Below are positions 46,805-59,166 of a stretch of DNA of 64,000 nt, in pieces. Positions within the stretch are counted from its first letter, which is position 1. The number at the start of each line of letters is the position of its first letter. Location of the stretch: contig BLLK01000045.1 of NCBI GenBank assembly GCA_021927905.1, positions 186,001-250,000 of the forward strand. The letters run 5' to 3'. The notes under the pieces were generated by a model, which ran no database searches, had not been told where the DNA came from, and was given only the letters and a program-made list of their open reading frames with translations. The position numbers and the translations under genes were made by a program. This DNA is from Chaetoceros tenuissimus (lineage: Eukaryota; Bacillariophyta; Thalassiosirophyceae; Chaetocerotales; Chaetocerotaceae).

Positions 46805-47794
46805 GATGGAAAAACTGCGTTACTTCAATATGTTATAAAGAGGTTTCTTCAATGACAATGAAATATGAAACTCGTTTGATGAAACCTCTTTTTTGCTTGT
46901 TGCTTGTTGCCTGCTGCCCGCTCATGCATTCACATACATTACCCCCGACTTCACATTATTAACAAGGGGTCTTATCTAAAGCTAGAAGATAAAACATTTA
47001 TGAAGCAAGGTACATAGCTACATTTATATCCAATTACCATGATGATTGATGATCCTCTAGTAGTAGTTAAAATTATACGAGTATACTTACAATTAATACG
47101 AATACTTACATCAAGTATATGAATGAGAAGCAGTTAGAAGCTATTGTTTTGGTACATATATTGGAAAGCTACCGTAGGAGGCAGAAAAGATTTATTACTT
47201 GATGGTTTCATTTCTTCTCTATGATTTGGAAAATGCTACACCTGTAAGTTTGTAAACTTGCATCTATTAAATTATATTTATACGTTGCAATCATCTTTCA
47301 TTCTTTCATTTCTAATTTCAGGTTGCCTCTTTGGGCATTCCATCCTTTTCATGTTTAAAATACGTCTCACAACTTCATTGTTCTTATGACGTAGATATTC
47401 TTCATTCTATGTCTAATTGTATTGAATGTAATACGTAATAGAAGATGCACGAAAACATCAAAAGGAAGTTCCTTACTACGTAAGTACAATCAATCAACAA
47501 CCCCTCGGAGGAATACTTGAGAGTTGAGATACAGATGCAAATGCAAATAAATGGAAACTTCACAGAATAAAATAATGCCAGCTGCAACACCAGCCATCTA
47601 AAACATTTGGAAAAAGACACTTCAACGTCAGAATCTTTAAAAAGGCCTTTTTAAAGATTCTTGGCAGATCGAACTCAGCTCACCCCTTCAACACAACAGG
47701 AAGAAACAGGCATGAAGAAGCATGGGAAGATGTGTCAACACAAAAGATCGGCTTTGACCTTTCTATTATCAGTACACTACTCTTCAAAAACACC
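46805..47794. other. divergent intergenic region between dynein and the kinase gene
   Basis: Nearly 1 kb, AT-rich and non-coding. Its one notable element is the 32-bp palindrome at 47630-47661. Confidence 0.45.
47630..47661. repeat. perfect 32-bp palindrome upstream of the kinase gene
   Basis: Each half is AGAATCTTTAAAAAGG and its exact complement, meeting at GGCC, with no mismatch and no spacer. It lies about 130 bp before the kinase ATG. It could be a dimeric protein-binding site or form a hairpin in the 5' leader; function is inferred. Confidence 0.8.
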
Positions 47795-49249
47795 ATGCCA
47801 CAGAAGTCAGAAGAAGAACTAAGATCCAAGGCTGCTAGATATGTTCTAGCAAAGACTACAGAGTCGACCTTTTTCAATGAAGATGCAGAGAGCAAAGTGC
47901 CTCGTTTCAAGCCATGTGGTGAGTTGACAACGCGAAAGTCCCAATTGGGCCTTTATCCGTTTCGTTGCACTAACCCATTTGCATATGTAGAAATTAGAAC
48001 AGACACTTTTCTAGGAGAAGGTGGATTCTGTACAGTCAAGGAGATTGCTGAAATCACTCTAGCAGCGAAGGAAGAGGCAAAATCAAATGGCGGAATTCTT
48101 TACGATGACTACGGAAAAATCATTCAAGATAGAACCTTCATTGCGACCCATGCTCTTCGAGATGACTGTGCTAGATATGCTATCAAAAAATTATCACCAA
48201 AGCTTAAATTGCGCTCTAATGGAACATTTGTGAGTGGAGTGATTGATCTAGCTATGGAAGTCAAATATCTTTCAGTGATACAAGTAAGTTCCCACTTGTT
48301 GTGTTATATAATTTAGTTTTTAATCGTAATTTTGCACAAAGCATTTCACTGACACACATAACAAATCAGCATCGTAACATCATCAAGATGCGTGCAATTT
48401 CAAGTTGTCACCCATGTAGTGATGATTTCTTTATTGTACTAGATAGATTATACGAAACATTGACGGATAGACTCATCGTGTGGCAAAAGATGATGAAAAA
48501 GCAGCGCGGTTTATCTGCCAAATTCAAGAGACTGAGCATAGGCGCTAATGCAGATCCAAGTATGGATAAAAGTGCATTTTTAGCAGAAAGATTATTAGTT
48601 GCTCATGACGTCGGAAGTGCTGTCGGATTTCTTCATTCAAATCGAGTAATTTATAGAGACATCAAGCCGGATAACATTGGATTTGATATTCGTGGTGATG
48701 TGAAGATCTTTGACTTTGGTGTAAGTGATTTCTTTTTATTTTATTAATAATTGATCAAATGACTGAATTGACTCATTTTCCATTCATTACATGTACATAA
48801 ACTAGTTGGCTCAAGAGCTGAATGAAAAGCACCGTGTACAGGGGACTGATACGTTCAAATTGACAAAAAGATGCGGAAGTCCGAGGTACATGGCACCCGA
48901 AGTATTTAAGGGGTTTCCATACAATCAGACAGTTGATGTTTATTCTTTTGGATTGTTACTTTGGCAGATTGCAACATGTGTAACACCTTTTGAAGATTTT
49001 GACTACCAAATGTTGTCGGATAATGTCATGTATGGTACACATAGACCAGCAATGAATCTGAAATGGTCTACTGGAATTCAAAAGATTGTTGCGTCGGCGT
49101 GGCACTCAGATCATAATAAGCGTCCGGAATGTAATACAATCTGTACAGTTCTCAAGAATGAAATTGCTGGGCTATGTGGAAGTGATGTGTCTGCGGAGAT
49201 GGACTTCACAAGTCGTACCGAGGCCTCGGTCAAGGGAGAAAAGAAGTAA
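47795..49249 (+). CDS. protein kinase (TKL/STE-like)
   Basis: Exons 47795-48283, 48370-48720, 48806-49249; 427 residues. Glycine loop GEGGFCTV at 74-81; catalytic Lys131 in YAIKKL; catalytic loop YRDIKPDN; the DFG Phe-Gly ends exon 2; activation segment GSPRYMAPEV; then VDVYSFGLLLWQI. All catalytic residues are present. About 50 residues separate the glycine loop from the lysine, far more than the usual 15, and a second basic insertion follows DRLIVWQKMMKKQ. It has no transmembrane or accessory domain. Introns of 85-86 bp lie between codons. The substrate is unknown. Confidence 0.85.
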
Positions 49250-50263
49250 AAAAGAATAGGCGAACTTCAGGAAGGACTTATTTTTCAAAAATCTGTGGTA
49301 CTTCACTTTATTGCAGGAAACGATGTAGTAATTGGCAATTGTTATAAGATGCCCGAATGGGAAGAGAAGAAAAAGATTGACAGATACACAAATGAATTTT
49401 GGAAGGACATTTTTACAAACATCTCAAGTCTATCCAAATGAGAATTACTAGCAACTACAATAAAATAATTTACAAAACTATGGGTAGTACGTTGTGAGAA
49501 TTTGGATGAGGAAGTTGTTGGATGGAGGGAACAATCTTGTAGGTACTTACTAGGATTTTGAAGTTATAGACCGTAATTTTCATTGCTTCCAGTGCCAAGT
49601 TGGTATAAGTAAGTTGAGCAATAGTCAGAAGTAATAAAGAAATAACGGACAAAACAATATGATATCACAATGACTTTTAGAATTAATGGACAACTCAGAC
49701 ACCAGAGTTCAGCTTAGATATGATGGTTTTGTAGCCACTTTACATCAAAGCAAATTCTTCTCTTCAAAGAAAATTATACTGAGATCGCAACCTCGCAGGC
49801 CGCAGACCAATATACGGGTAAGGACCAGGTTCTAGACCATTGGGACTGAGTTTCAACTCATCATCATTATTTGGCACTGCTTGTTTCCATGTCATTTGCT
49901 CCAGACTTATTATAGACCAATATTATTTTGAATTTTCCTCAAAGTGAACCACTTTTTTATAAAAATTGAAATTCTTCTCAAAAGGTGAATGAGCTAGTCT
50001 TATTTCAATGTTTGAAATTATTGGCGCGCAAATTTACTAACTCGCATAAAGCAGGGTTGTGCAACGCCATATTTAAAAAGTTGCATGATATTTAACTACG
50101 AGTACATGTAATGCTACTTGAAGCTACCACTTGAATCCCCTTCATCGTATTTGGCGTTCATTGTAAAATTATAGTAGCGTATCTATACACTGAACGCAGT
50201 AAGATTAGGGAAGGGTGGGATAAGATCAAGAATAGAAACGACTAGGCGAATACAAATTAGGAA
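49250..50263. other. intergenic kilobase
   Basis: Between two plus-strand genes. Only short, unconvincing open frames; no RNA gene or repeat array seen. Confidence 0.4.
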
Positions 50264-53200
50264 ATGAAAGACGAATTACAAGAACTGTTGCAAAAGCTAA
50301 GACCTTTTCAGAAAAAGGCATTTGATGTTGCTACCACTGGTTCTAACAGAGGTAGAATGCTCATTGCGGATGAGATGGGACTAGGGAAGACAGTAACTAG
50401 TTTGGCAATCATGCTGTCATTCAAAGAGGAATGGCCTCTGCTCATTCTCTGTCCAGCATCACTGAGATACACTTGGCCTAGTGAAATAGAAAAGTTCTAT
50501 CCTCACCTTCCATCCTCTGCAGTTTACGTCGTGAAGGGTTTTGATGATTGTGACTTCTATTCCAATCCTGTAAAAAGAGAAAGAATAAAAATTGTCATTG
50601 CAGCTTACTCGTTACTGCAAAATAGGTCAGCATCAGCTCGGGTATTGGAACAGTTTAATTTTAAATGTGTTATTGCCGACGAGTCGCACAATTTGAAAGA
50701 GAAAAATTCACAGCGATGTAAATTGGCCATGCCTTTGATCATGAGTGCAAGACGGGTTCTTCTACTATCTGGTACACCATCATTGGCTCGACCTGTAGAA
50801 CTTTGGCCTCAACTTTATTGCATCAATCAAGACCTTTTTGGTTCATATACAAATTATACAAAAAAGTATTGTAATGCTCGTAAGAGTAGATTTGGTTGGG
50901 ATGTAAAAGGAATATCAAATGCAGATGAGTTGCACAAAAAGTTGAAGACAGTTATGATTAGAAGACTTAAAAGTGATGTTCTTACTGAGCTTCCTGCAAA
51001 ACAAAGATGTCTGGTACCTGTCACTATACAGAAATCAGAACATATCAAAAACTGCAAACAAATAATAACTCAATTGAATGAGACAAGACAATCTATATCA
51101 TCACTGGTAGGTGAAGAAGCAAACGACGCAAATTTCGAAGCAAGGAGTCTTTTAATGCAAGCTTACCAAGCAAGTGGTATAGGAAAAGCTCAAAGCGTAG
51201 CAGAGTACGTGTTAGATTGGCTAAAAGGATCAGGGACGCAAAAGGTTTTGGTCTTTGCTCACCACAAGGAAGTTCTTGACACAATCGAAGCAGCAGTCTC
51301 GAAGCACTTGAAGGGAGTAGGTCATATAAGAATTGACGGTTCGGTGCCTTCCATAGAAAGAGCTGCACGTGTAAAGAAATTTCAGAATAAAGCGCAAGTG
51401 CGACTAGGTCTCTTATCAATCACTGCTGCAGGAGTTGGGCTCACTTTGACTGCAGCTAGTAGTGTTATTTTTGCGGAGCTGCACTGGACTCCTGGTGTCC
51501 TTGCTCAAGCCGAAGATCGCTGTCATCGCATAGGACAAGCACAAGCAGTTAATATCATGTTCTGCGTATGCAAAGACAAAGAAATAAGTGTAGACATGCA
51601 ACTATGGAATATGTTAGGAAGAAAAGTAAATAATGTTGGGAGGATGATAGATGGTGCAAAAGGATCTGGAATGAATGCTGAAATGTCAGAAAATAATGCA
51701 TCATCCGAAGAAGAACTAGCATCCTTCTTCTCAAATTGTCCGAACGAAACAAGCAAAGGTAGTATACAAAGTATTTCAAAGGGTTCTATACAAAGTTTCT
51801 TTATGAAATCCTCTAAATCAGCGTCTACAGAAAAGAATATAAATAAGAGACAAAAGGCGAGCATAAAGCCAAAGGACTCTGAGATTGTCATTCTAGATGA
51901 CTGCGATGAGAACCACTGTGAGCAGGGGGGAAAGTCGATCAAGCCATCTTTCTTCACAAACTCAACCAAAAAGAGAAACCACTTTTGCATGACTAATGGT
52001 GCTTATGAAGTATCTAGTAAGGACGAGAAGGGCAAGTCAAAAGATTCTCTAGAATGCAAAACGTGCACATTTCTGAATGCGTCCTCTGCAACAAAGTGTA
52101 AAATATGCCATGCAGCATTTCCAGAAAGCAAAATATCCAAAGGGATGACTAACGGTTTTAAAGCGAAAATTCTCCCCGAAAGCAAGGTTTCGTGTTTAGA
52201 ACATAAGCAGACTAAAATTGATGGGGTAGAGTGCAAGACGTGCACATTTCTGAACACTCCGACAGCATCTAAATGTACAATGTGTAATTCCAAATTGCAA
52301 GAGAAGATTCCTTCTACAATGTCAACTTCAGTCTCTAGAACAGATTCAACACATTCTCTTGGTTCACCAATCCCAGACATACCATCTCAAACTTCGGAAG
52401 ATTCAGAGGTGATTGAACTATTAGACGATAGTGACCAAGAGGATAGTAATGATACTGTAAAGACGGCAAGAAAGATGATGACTGTCCAGGAAAAGCAGGC
52501 AAATGCGCCCATACTTTCTTTTTCAGTATCCCAAAATAGCGGACGTTTTTCTGTATATAAAACTTACAATTGCCAGAATCTTTTCTTCAATTTTGATGTT
52601 GAGCAAATTATAAGTGAAGAGACTTCTGATGAGATATTAAAACAGCAAATTTGTAGAAATGGCAACTCCAAATACACGGGTATAGTCAACGTCAATTTTA
52701 ACGATGAGACCCTTGGCAAAAGTAAGTGTGATAATCTGATACGATATTTTGGAAGAATATGGTTTCTAATTCAATTTCAGTTGCTAGTGATATCGTTCGT
52801 AGAGCATGTTTTGATGTATCTTCACTGGAGACAGTGATAGAGGAATTGCAATCTTTTACATCTTCGTATCTTGCACTAAGAGAAATCGAGAAGAAAAAAA
52901 TACAGAACTTCGAAAGGCCTATAGAAGCGTATGGGATCAGGCAGACATTAAGAATAATAGCTTTGAGTGAGTGTCCACGCGTGGAAACAACAGAAAGATA
53001 TGGCGGTGGAAGAAAGGAACAAGCTATTGAAAACGAGAAAAATGGAATAGCCAGTGCTGAAGATAAAGCAATATTGAATGGCGAGGCGTGCGCTTGGTGC
53101 GGCGAATCACTACAAAGCGTTGCCTTTCGTCGTGGAGTTCAATCTACTTATTGCAGTCAAGAGTGTGCGGAAGAAGGGCGACTAAAAAGAGGTGGGATGT

Positions 53201-53836
53201 TTTCTTCTTCTAGATTGCGAGCACAACTGTTTAGTCTTGAACAAGGAATTTGTCAGTTATGTGGTCTCGACGCAAATGGTGAGTTCTACTTTTATCAATA
53301 GTCGTCTTTCCTAGAAATCATTTGTTCTCCACTAACCAGGATTTTTTTATTCCAAAACAGCACTTTTTCTTCGGATAAATGCATTTGCACCATCAGAAAG
53401 ACTCAGCGCCCTCATGACTGCAAAATGGAGGCTCCCAAAAACCTCCAAAGCTCTACAGAATTTTCTTCAAAATCCTAAAGAAGGAGATTTTTGGTAAGTT
53501 AGGCCTCTTTGCTTCTTTCATATTATTTCCTCACGAATATAATTCTCTCATTGATTGACTTCAATACTTAGGCAAGCTGACCATATCAAAGCAGTTGCAG
53601 AGGGAGGTGGTGATGCTTCTCTTGATAATTTACGAACACTTTGCACTCCTTGCCATCAACATCAAACTGAAAGACTACGAGGACGATTGAAGACTATTGA
53701 TAAAAATAGTATAGGAACGGGGAAAAAACTTGGAAGCACAATGGGTGGTGACATACGTCATCTGTTTTCACAGCAGACACAGTCTTCTGAGAAGAAAAAT
53801 ATAGCTGTTCGTAAGAAGAGAAGATGTGCAGACTGA
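50264..53836 (+). CDS. ZRANB3: ZRANB3-type annealing helicase and HNH endonuclease
   Basis: Exons 50264-52721, 52781-53278, 53361-53493, 53572-53836; 1117 residues. SNF2 motor: Walker A DEMGLGKT at 36-43, DESH box near 139, LLSGTP, and motif VI QAEDRCHRIGQ. Two NZF/RanBP2 zinc fingers follow near 596 and 654 (each ECKTCTFLN...KC..C); human ZRANB3 has one. A SIQSFF segment before them resembles a PCNA-binding PIP box. The C-terminus carries a zinc-bound HNH nuclease: CQLCGLDAN, then GDFWQADHIKAV, SLDNLRTLCTPCHQ. ZRANB3 restarts stalled forks, binding polyubiquitinated PCNA, remodelling and cutting DNA. Splice joins rebuild the conserved FWQADHIK exactly. The domain order matches animal ZRANB3. 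Confidence 0.9.
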
Positions 53837-53912
53837 TGGAGATGTTGCTATGAATACTTATAATGATAAATGAAGTTGTTCTTAATACGAATACACATCT
53901 TTCGTATCACAT

Positions 53913-54737
53913 CTATGGTGTAACATCTGTTTTCTCTCTTGTCAAAACGAATAATGATCCCTTGTTTCCTCTTCCAATTCGAATTCTATCTGATAAATAA
54001 GTAGTTTCCAACCATCCACTTTCATCAGTTCCAACAATTTTTGCACGGATATCAAACAAGAAACCAAGATTGAGCTTAAGCCCAATGTTCAGATTTATAT
54101 TGCACTCTTTAAACGAGACAACAGCCCTCTTTTCATTATTTTCTGATAGACGGAAATTTCCACCTACTCTTACAAAAGCATTCTCTAGTGCCACTTCATT
54201 GAACACAGTTGATTGATCCAAGTCGAATATTTGCTTCGGTGGGTCTTTGGAAACATCGACATTGATACCTCCTGCTGATACACTCCCTTTTGCGTTATAT
54301 TTTTGAGTTGTGATATTTTCTTCTGGATTCTCCACTTTCCAGCTAATGTCATTTTCCTCTTCATTATCATCGCCATTTTCTAGCTCACTAGGTTGAGTAT
54401 ATTGTAAAAACCAAGTGCCATCAAGTTGGGAACGAAGAGTATCTTTCTCTAGAATTTCAGCAAGTGGCAATGATGGATATGTTGTCTCTAATGCCGATAC
54501 AATCTTGAGCACTTCTTTTTGTTGTGGCAGAGTTGCCCCCTTTCCATTCTGGGTACCACTGACAGCTTCTAGTAGAGTTACTTCCTGCTGCTTTCTAGAT
54601 GGGGAAGCAACAGACCCAGCTATTGTTGCATCGCCCAATAGCGGCTTGAATATATTCTGAAAGCTAGAGAATCCAAAGACTCCTTGCTGGAAGTTGCAAA
54701 AGACCACTGCTGAAGCAAAAAGATTTCTGAGATACAT
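53913..54737 (-). CDS. plastid lipid-associated protein (PAP/fibrillin)
   Basis: Single exon, 274 residues. Signal peptide ending in GVFG and Phe23, the diatom plastid pattern. The fibrillin core begins LLEAVSGTQNGKGAT, then LDGTWFLQYTQP, and ends with the family signature SDRIRIGRGNKGSLFVLTRE, a lipocalin-like fold. Fibrillins bind lipids or quinones at plastoglobules and thylakoids. An acidic insertion (GDDNEEENDI) follows the first strand. It lies tail to tail with the ZRANB3-type gene, 76 bp apart. Confidence 0.88.
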   Translation of the reverse strand: MYLRNLFASAVVFCNFQQGVFGFSSFQNIFKPLLGDATIAGSVASPSRKQQEVTLLEAVSGTQNGKGATLPQQKEVLKIVSALETTYPSLPLAEILEKDTLRSQLDGTWFLQYTQPSELENGDDNEEENDISWKVENPEENITTQKYNAKGSVSAGGINVDVSKDPPKQIFDLDQSTVFNEVALENAFVRVGGNFRLSENNEKRAVVSFKECNINLNIGLKLNLGFLFDIRAKIVGTDESGWLETTYLSDRIRIGRGNKGSLFVLTREKTDVTP

Positions 54738-55433
54738 AATATAAGCGTATGAGAGATAATCTATTGAAAAATCTGACTAAAGCTAAATAATGTGGTAAGT
54801 GTGCACATTGAACATACAGACGACGTAGTTGAATGACCTCATTCCCACTATCGTCATCACCTTCATGCGTCGGAAAGGTGAACAGATCTCTTTCCGTTAT
54901 ATATGAAAAATAGCGGTTAAAAATTGTGGCTACTCGATAGCCAAAGAAAACAATGATGCCCTTCTTCAACGGAAGGCCAGCACTTTTTTCTTTTTTTGTC
55001 GAACAGCAAAGATGCACTGATACATACGCTTCCCACACAATATAGCTAAGTATCATTAGATCCTCTATTTTCCCTTCATCAATTACTTAGGTAAGTAGCT
55101 GAACACACAGTTAAACCGATTTGAGTAGAGCTTAGTGGCAGAGTAGACCAATGCCAAATGTTGATGGAATTGTGCAGTCGCAAAAGATTCTGTGCCTATG
55201 GAGAAACACGATCCAACACAAAGCCAAAGTACTACGTCTAGGGAGTAATGTACATCTTGGTATTTTACATATGTATCAAATAAAACTGGCATAGACGGAT
55301 GTATCAGCATTAAAACAGAGGGATGTTTCATACAAGCATCATTTGAAAATTATTCCGTCATATTTCTGAAACTATGGGTTCTAACTTTCATATTCTTCTT
55401 TCTCACAAAATGCTACTATAGATAACTTTTAAA
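54738..55433. promoter_or_regulatory. divergent upstream region between fibrillin and Rab11 genes
   Basis: About 700 bp, non-coding on both strands, presumably holding both promoters. No element recognised. Confidence 0.3.
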
Positions 55434-56075
55434 ATGTCCGCTAGAGTAGACGAAGAATATGATTACCTTTTCAAAGTAGTTCTCATTGGAGACTCTGGAG
55501 TTGGAAAGTCTAACCTTCTTTCCCGTTTCACCCGTAATGAATTTAACCTCGAATCCAAATCTACAATTGGAGTAGAGTTCGCGACCAAATCTATTCAAGC
55601 AGAAGGAAAGACTATCAAGGCTCAGATCTGGGATACTGCAGGTCAAGAACGTTACCGTGCTATCACCTCTGCTTACTACCGTGGAGCTGTTGGAGCACTC
55701 CTCGTTTACGATATCAGTAAGCACTCTACTTTTGAGAATGTTGAACGCTGGTTGAAGGAGTTGAGAGACCACGCTGAGGCTAACATTGTTGTTATGTTGG
55801 TTGGAAATAAATCTGATTTGAGACATTTGAGAGCTGTTGAGACTGATGAAGCTATGGCATTTAGTGAGCAGCACAACCTTGCTTTCATCGAGACAAGTGC
55901 TCTTGATGCAAGTGGAGTTGACACCGCTTTCCAGAGAATTTTGACCGAGATTTACAGATTGATGAGTCGAAGAAACATGGCTGCTGAGGAGGCTGCTAAC
56001 AGTCCGAACTTGTCTGGAGGACAAACCATAAGCTTGGGTGCAGATGCTGGAGGTGATAAGAAGGGATGTTGTTAA
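55434..56075 (+). CDS. RAB11: Rab11 small GTPase
   Basis: Single exon, 213 residues. P-loop GDSGVGKS at 19-26, switch [19 protein letters not shown] and ETSA guanine motifs, and the C-terminal CC for geranylgeranylation. The effector region [12 protein letters not shown] and [20 protein letters not shown] are typical of Rab11/RabA, which drives recycling-endosome and post-Golgi traffic. Codon use looks more GC-rich at third positions than in its neighbours, consistent with high expression. A long open frame on the opposite strand is a by-product of this. Confidence 0.95.
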   Translation: MSARVDEEYDYLFKVVLIGDSGVGKSNLLSRFTRNEFNLESKSTIGVEFATKSIQAEGKTIKAQIWDTAGQERYRAITSAYYRGAVGALLVYDISKHSTFENVERWLKELRDHAEANIVVMLVGNKSDLRHLRAVETDEAMAFSEQHNLAFIETSALDASGVDTAFQRILTEIYRLMSRRNMAAEEAANSPNLSGGQTISLGADAGGDKKGCC

Positions 56076-56657
56076 ATACCAACAATGTGGTACCTACTTA
56101 CTACTTTCCAGAGTGTCATTTGTTTCGTGCGACTGAATGTTTGACAAGATGGGATTTTCTGAATTTTTTGTATCATAAGTAGAACATTTTAAATGGAAGT
56201 AATATTCTAATATTGTCTACTCAAAGCTTACTCAATTCTAGTTCACATTGAAGTATATTGCAAGTATGGACTACTTCTTTTCGCAAACTTTGTTCTTACG
56301 ATATATTGCAATATCGTTGTGATAGTGCAGGCTTCGTTTAATCTACGGCGGAAGTTTCAAAGCCCCGGAGAAGAAGAATATGTAGAGCTGGAGTTGTATT
56401 CAAAACTTACCACCACTTTCATTCTGCGAATAGAATTGTACTCGTAAAGATTCTTTCCTCACCGAAGAAACAAGTGGCACAAGGAAACGAAATCTCGCTT
56501 TTACAAATTTTGGATTATTCTCAAGTTATTTTGCCTATCGAAATCGACATGACAAAGGATTATTATGAATTCTGCAGATCGAGATGTTTTTCACAATAGT
56601 ATTTCATTATGATGACAACTCTGCGTTTAAAACAAATTTTGTTAAACATTATCTTTT
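56076..56657. other. 3' spacer between Rab11 and SEC11
   Basis: Convergent genes; non-coding, AT-rich, nothing recognised. Confidence 0.35.
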
Positions 56658-57212
56658 CTAACCTTCCTTTGATGTTAAAACGAATAGACCCATCATTCCC
56701 ACTAATACATATTTTAGGACTGGATAATCATTCAATGCAATTGTCACCATTCCTACATATCTCAAAGTACCAACAGCCTTTCCTAGGATATCTTCTCTCT
56801 TTAGCCAAAGCTGACCTGGGGCATACAATCCTCTATCGTCTACACGATTGTTATCTCCCTTGGTCAAAAGCTCAACTGTATTATCTGGCTTAGTATGAAC
56901 CTTGAGAATTCTATGCACAATTGGAATATCTCTGTCTTTAATTTTGAATACAACGACATCCCCAACACCGACCTGTTCAACTGCATTATTTAGAAACAAA
57001 ATGTCTCCACGTTGAAATGCAGGTTCCATAGATCCCGATAATACGACAACCACTGGTGATTCTGATTTTGTCACAAACATTAATCCTTTCCAGATCATAA
57101 GAGCAGAGAATACAATCATGGCAAGGTTGAGGAGTTGGAAGAGTAATTGGCGTTTGTTCATCCAGAGCTTCTTGAGCTCTAGGACTTGCTTGTCTATCAT
57201 ATCCTTGATCAT
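56658..57212 (-). CDS. SEC11: signal peptidase complex catalytic subunit SEC11
   Basis: Single exon, 184 residues. One membrane helix at about 24-46, then the catalytic Ser61 in SGSMEP, His100 in IPIVHRIL and Asp120 in TKGDNN, the Ser-His-Asp set of eukaryotic type I signal peptidases (bacteria use Lys). It cleaves signal peptides in the ER and so processes the secreted and plastid-bound proteins encoded nearby. Length matches the family. Confidence 0.95.
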   Translation of the reverse strand: MIKDMIDKQVLELKKLWMNKRQLLFQLLNLAMIVFSALMIWKGLMFVTKSESPVVVVLSGSMEPAFQRGDILFLNNAVEQVGVGDVVVFKIKDRDIPIVHRILKVHTKPDNTVELLTKGDNNRVDDRGLYAPGQLWLKREDILGKAVGTLRYVGMVTIALNDYPVLKYVLVGMMGLFVLTSKEG

Positions 57213-57522
57213 TTTTCCTTGCTAAATTTTTCCGTCTATAATTTCACTCTTTTCGAACTTTTTATTCACGTTCACGTTATGCCTGCTTTCAATAGCTGTA
57301 TACGTAGTATGTAATCAGATAGATATCTTCTTTATTTGATGAAATAGGTGGAAATTTGTTAGTTTTGATGAGTGGAACTACTCTATCCTGTCCCACTCAC
57401 AAAATAGAATGAAAGGGGGAAAGGAAGGGGAAGATACATCTGACTACTGTCCCTTTATTTTTGAGCGTTTATTGGAAATGAGAAAGAAATCATGTTACCT
57501 ATTTAGATTTAAGGCTTTCATA
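57213..57522. other. spacer between SEC11 and the PCID2 gene
   Basis: 310 bp, non-coding. Confidence 0.35.
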
Positions 57523-58800
57523 TTACTTCACAACTGCAGACTTAGGGAAAGGATCTTTCTTACTGAGCACAAGTATCTTTTTGGAATGACTTATGTAGCC
57601 CTTAATCGCTCCCCGAAAGATCAAGTTTGCAAGAATACATTCGACTTCATCCAAGTCCATATCAATTCCTAACCATTTGATTGCCTTCACAACATGCAGA
57701 AGTGGAAGTTGATGCAATCCAGTGATCAAATGTACTCTCTTGAATAAATTTCTATGGCAAACAGTCTTACACTTCTCAAGCAAAAGATATGTTCCTTTTC
57801 TAATGAATTCATCCTGATTTTCTTGAAGTGTCTGATGGAATGTTCGCAAGTCTCCTCTACGAATAGCCATCACAAATGGAATAAATTCAACCAAATTATA
57901 TTTCTCAAGAAGCTTGACGGATGGTAATCTTCCTCTCAAAAGCTTGACAGGGATCAAATAATTTAAAATTCGCTTCTTATTCGCAACCGAGTTCTTGTGA
58001 CAATGTTGTAATGCATAGCTTAGATTTTCTTCTGCTAAATCATACATATCTTCAAATAGATTTAATCTTCCCACAAAATATCTATATGTCACCATATCCC
58101 CTTTATTACCAGATTTATGAAGATTGCGAGACTCCACCGGTCTCAACAAGTTCTTACACAATCGAAGCGTGTTCAATCGAAAATACATTGCAAATAATTG
58201 ATTGACAATATACAACACTCCAATTTTCTTAGACCCTTCACTTGATAGCGGAGCATTTGGAATCAGTTCTTTACGATCATTCAATGTTTTAGAAAAAGAT
58301 TCCTGTAGTAATGTTACAGCAGACTGCAAACGTGCGTGATCATTACGCTGGGTCTCCAGTGCGTGTGCATAATCAGCTTTCGCTGCAAGATGGTGAGTTG
58401 ATCTACAGCATACATGGACAAGCGGAATAAGAGTATTTCCAGGTGATGAATTGAGAAGATGATTCAAGGTAGAGTGATAGCGTGATTGTGCTTCATAAGC
58501 TGTAATGAAATCACCCTAGATGTTGTTATTTAGAAGTATGTGAGATAATTTTTCAAATGTTCTATTCAAGAAATACATAAGGATTGTAATACTCACTGCA
58601 ATAGCATGGTCACGAGTTTCAAGGAAAGCATTCAATACAGGACTCCAGTCCACTCCTTCTATGGTTAATCTTTCGCTGTAAGATCGATCTTTTCCTGAAG
58701 ATCTTTGATATTGAGGTGGAAGCGGTGGCAGCGTCATGGCCTTTGCTATCTCATATGGATCTTTTGTCTTGATGCACGCCTTAATCTGATGGACATTCAT
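57523..58800 (-). CDS. PCID2: PCI-domain protein PCID2/Thp1 (TREX-2 mRNA export)
   Basis: Exons 58597-58800 and 57523-58515, phase 0 junction, 398 residues. The family joins Sac3/GANP and DSS1 in the nuclear-pore TREX-2 complex. The diagnostic run is present: GRLNLFEDMYDLAEENLSYA, LNYLIPVKLLRGRLPSVKLL, and in the winged helix DEVECILANLIFRGAIKGYI. Length agrees with animal PCID2. The first exon holds the N-terminal helical extension. Confidence 0.92.
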
Positions 58801-59166
58801 ATTGGAAACTCTTCAATTAAACTACAAACTCTAATTTTGAGGAAGGTTTCTATCAACCAACAACATCAAAAATGTTTGTTTGTGTGGTGTGCACGTTGTT
58901 TTCATCTTCTACTTCTCGCTCTTTGCAGCAGTACATACTAACAGGATACGTATGTCTTCGTATGGTTTGACATATTGTGACATCTGATGTTATACTATGT
59001 AGGACGTACCTACTATATTGGTCGGACGATGTTGATGTAGTGATTGAATTAAAGAAAAAGTTCCTGCAGTAATTCTAATAAAATCGCATATCTCTATTTA
59101 TGGTCGCATTCATTTATTATTCTTTAAACCTATCTATGCTTTTGATAATTATAATCTATTATAAAT
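58801..59166. other. spacer upstream of PCID2
   Basis: 366 bp between two minus-strand genes; no coding signal. Confidence 0.35.

Noticed and set aside
50264-53836. SMARCAL1 as the identity of the SNF2 gene
   Set aside because: There is no HARP domain; the NZF fingers and C-terminal HNH are the ZRANB3 arrangement.
55416-56024. A 202-residue open frame opposite Rab11
   Set aside because: It mirrors the codon pattern of the highly conserved Rab11 frame and shows no protein-like signature.
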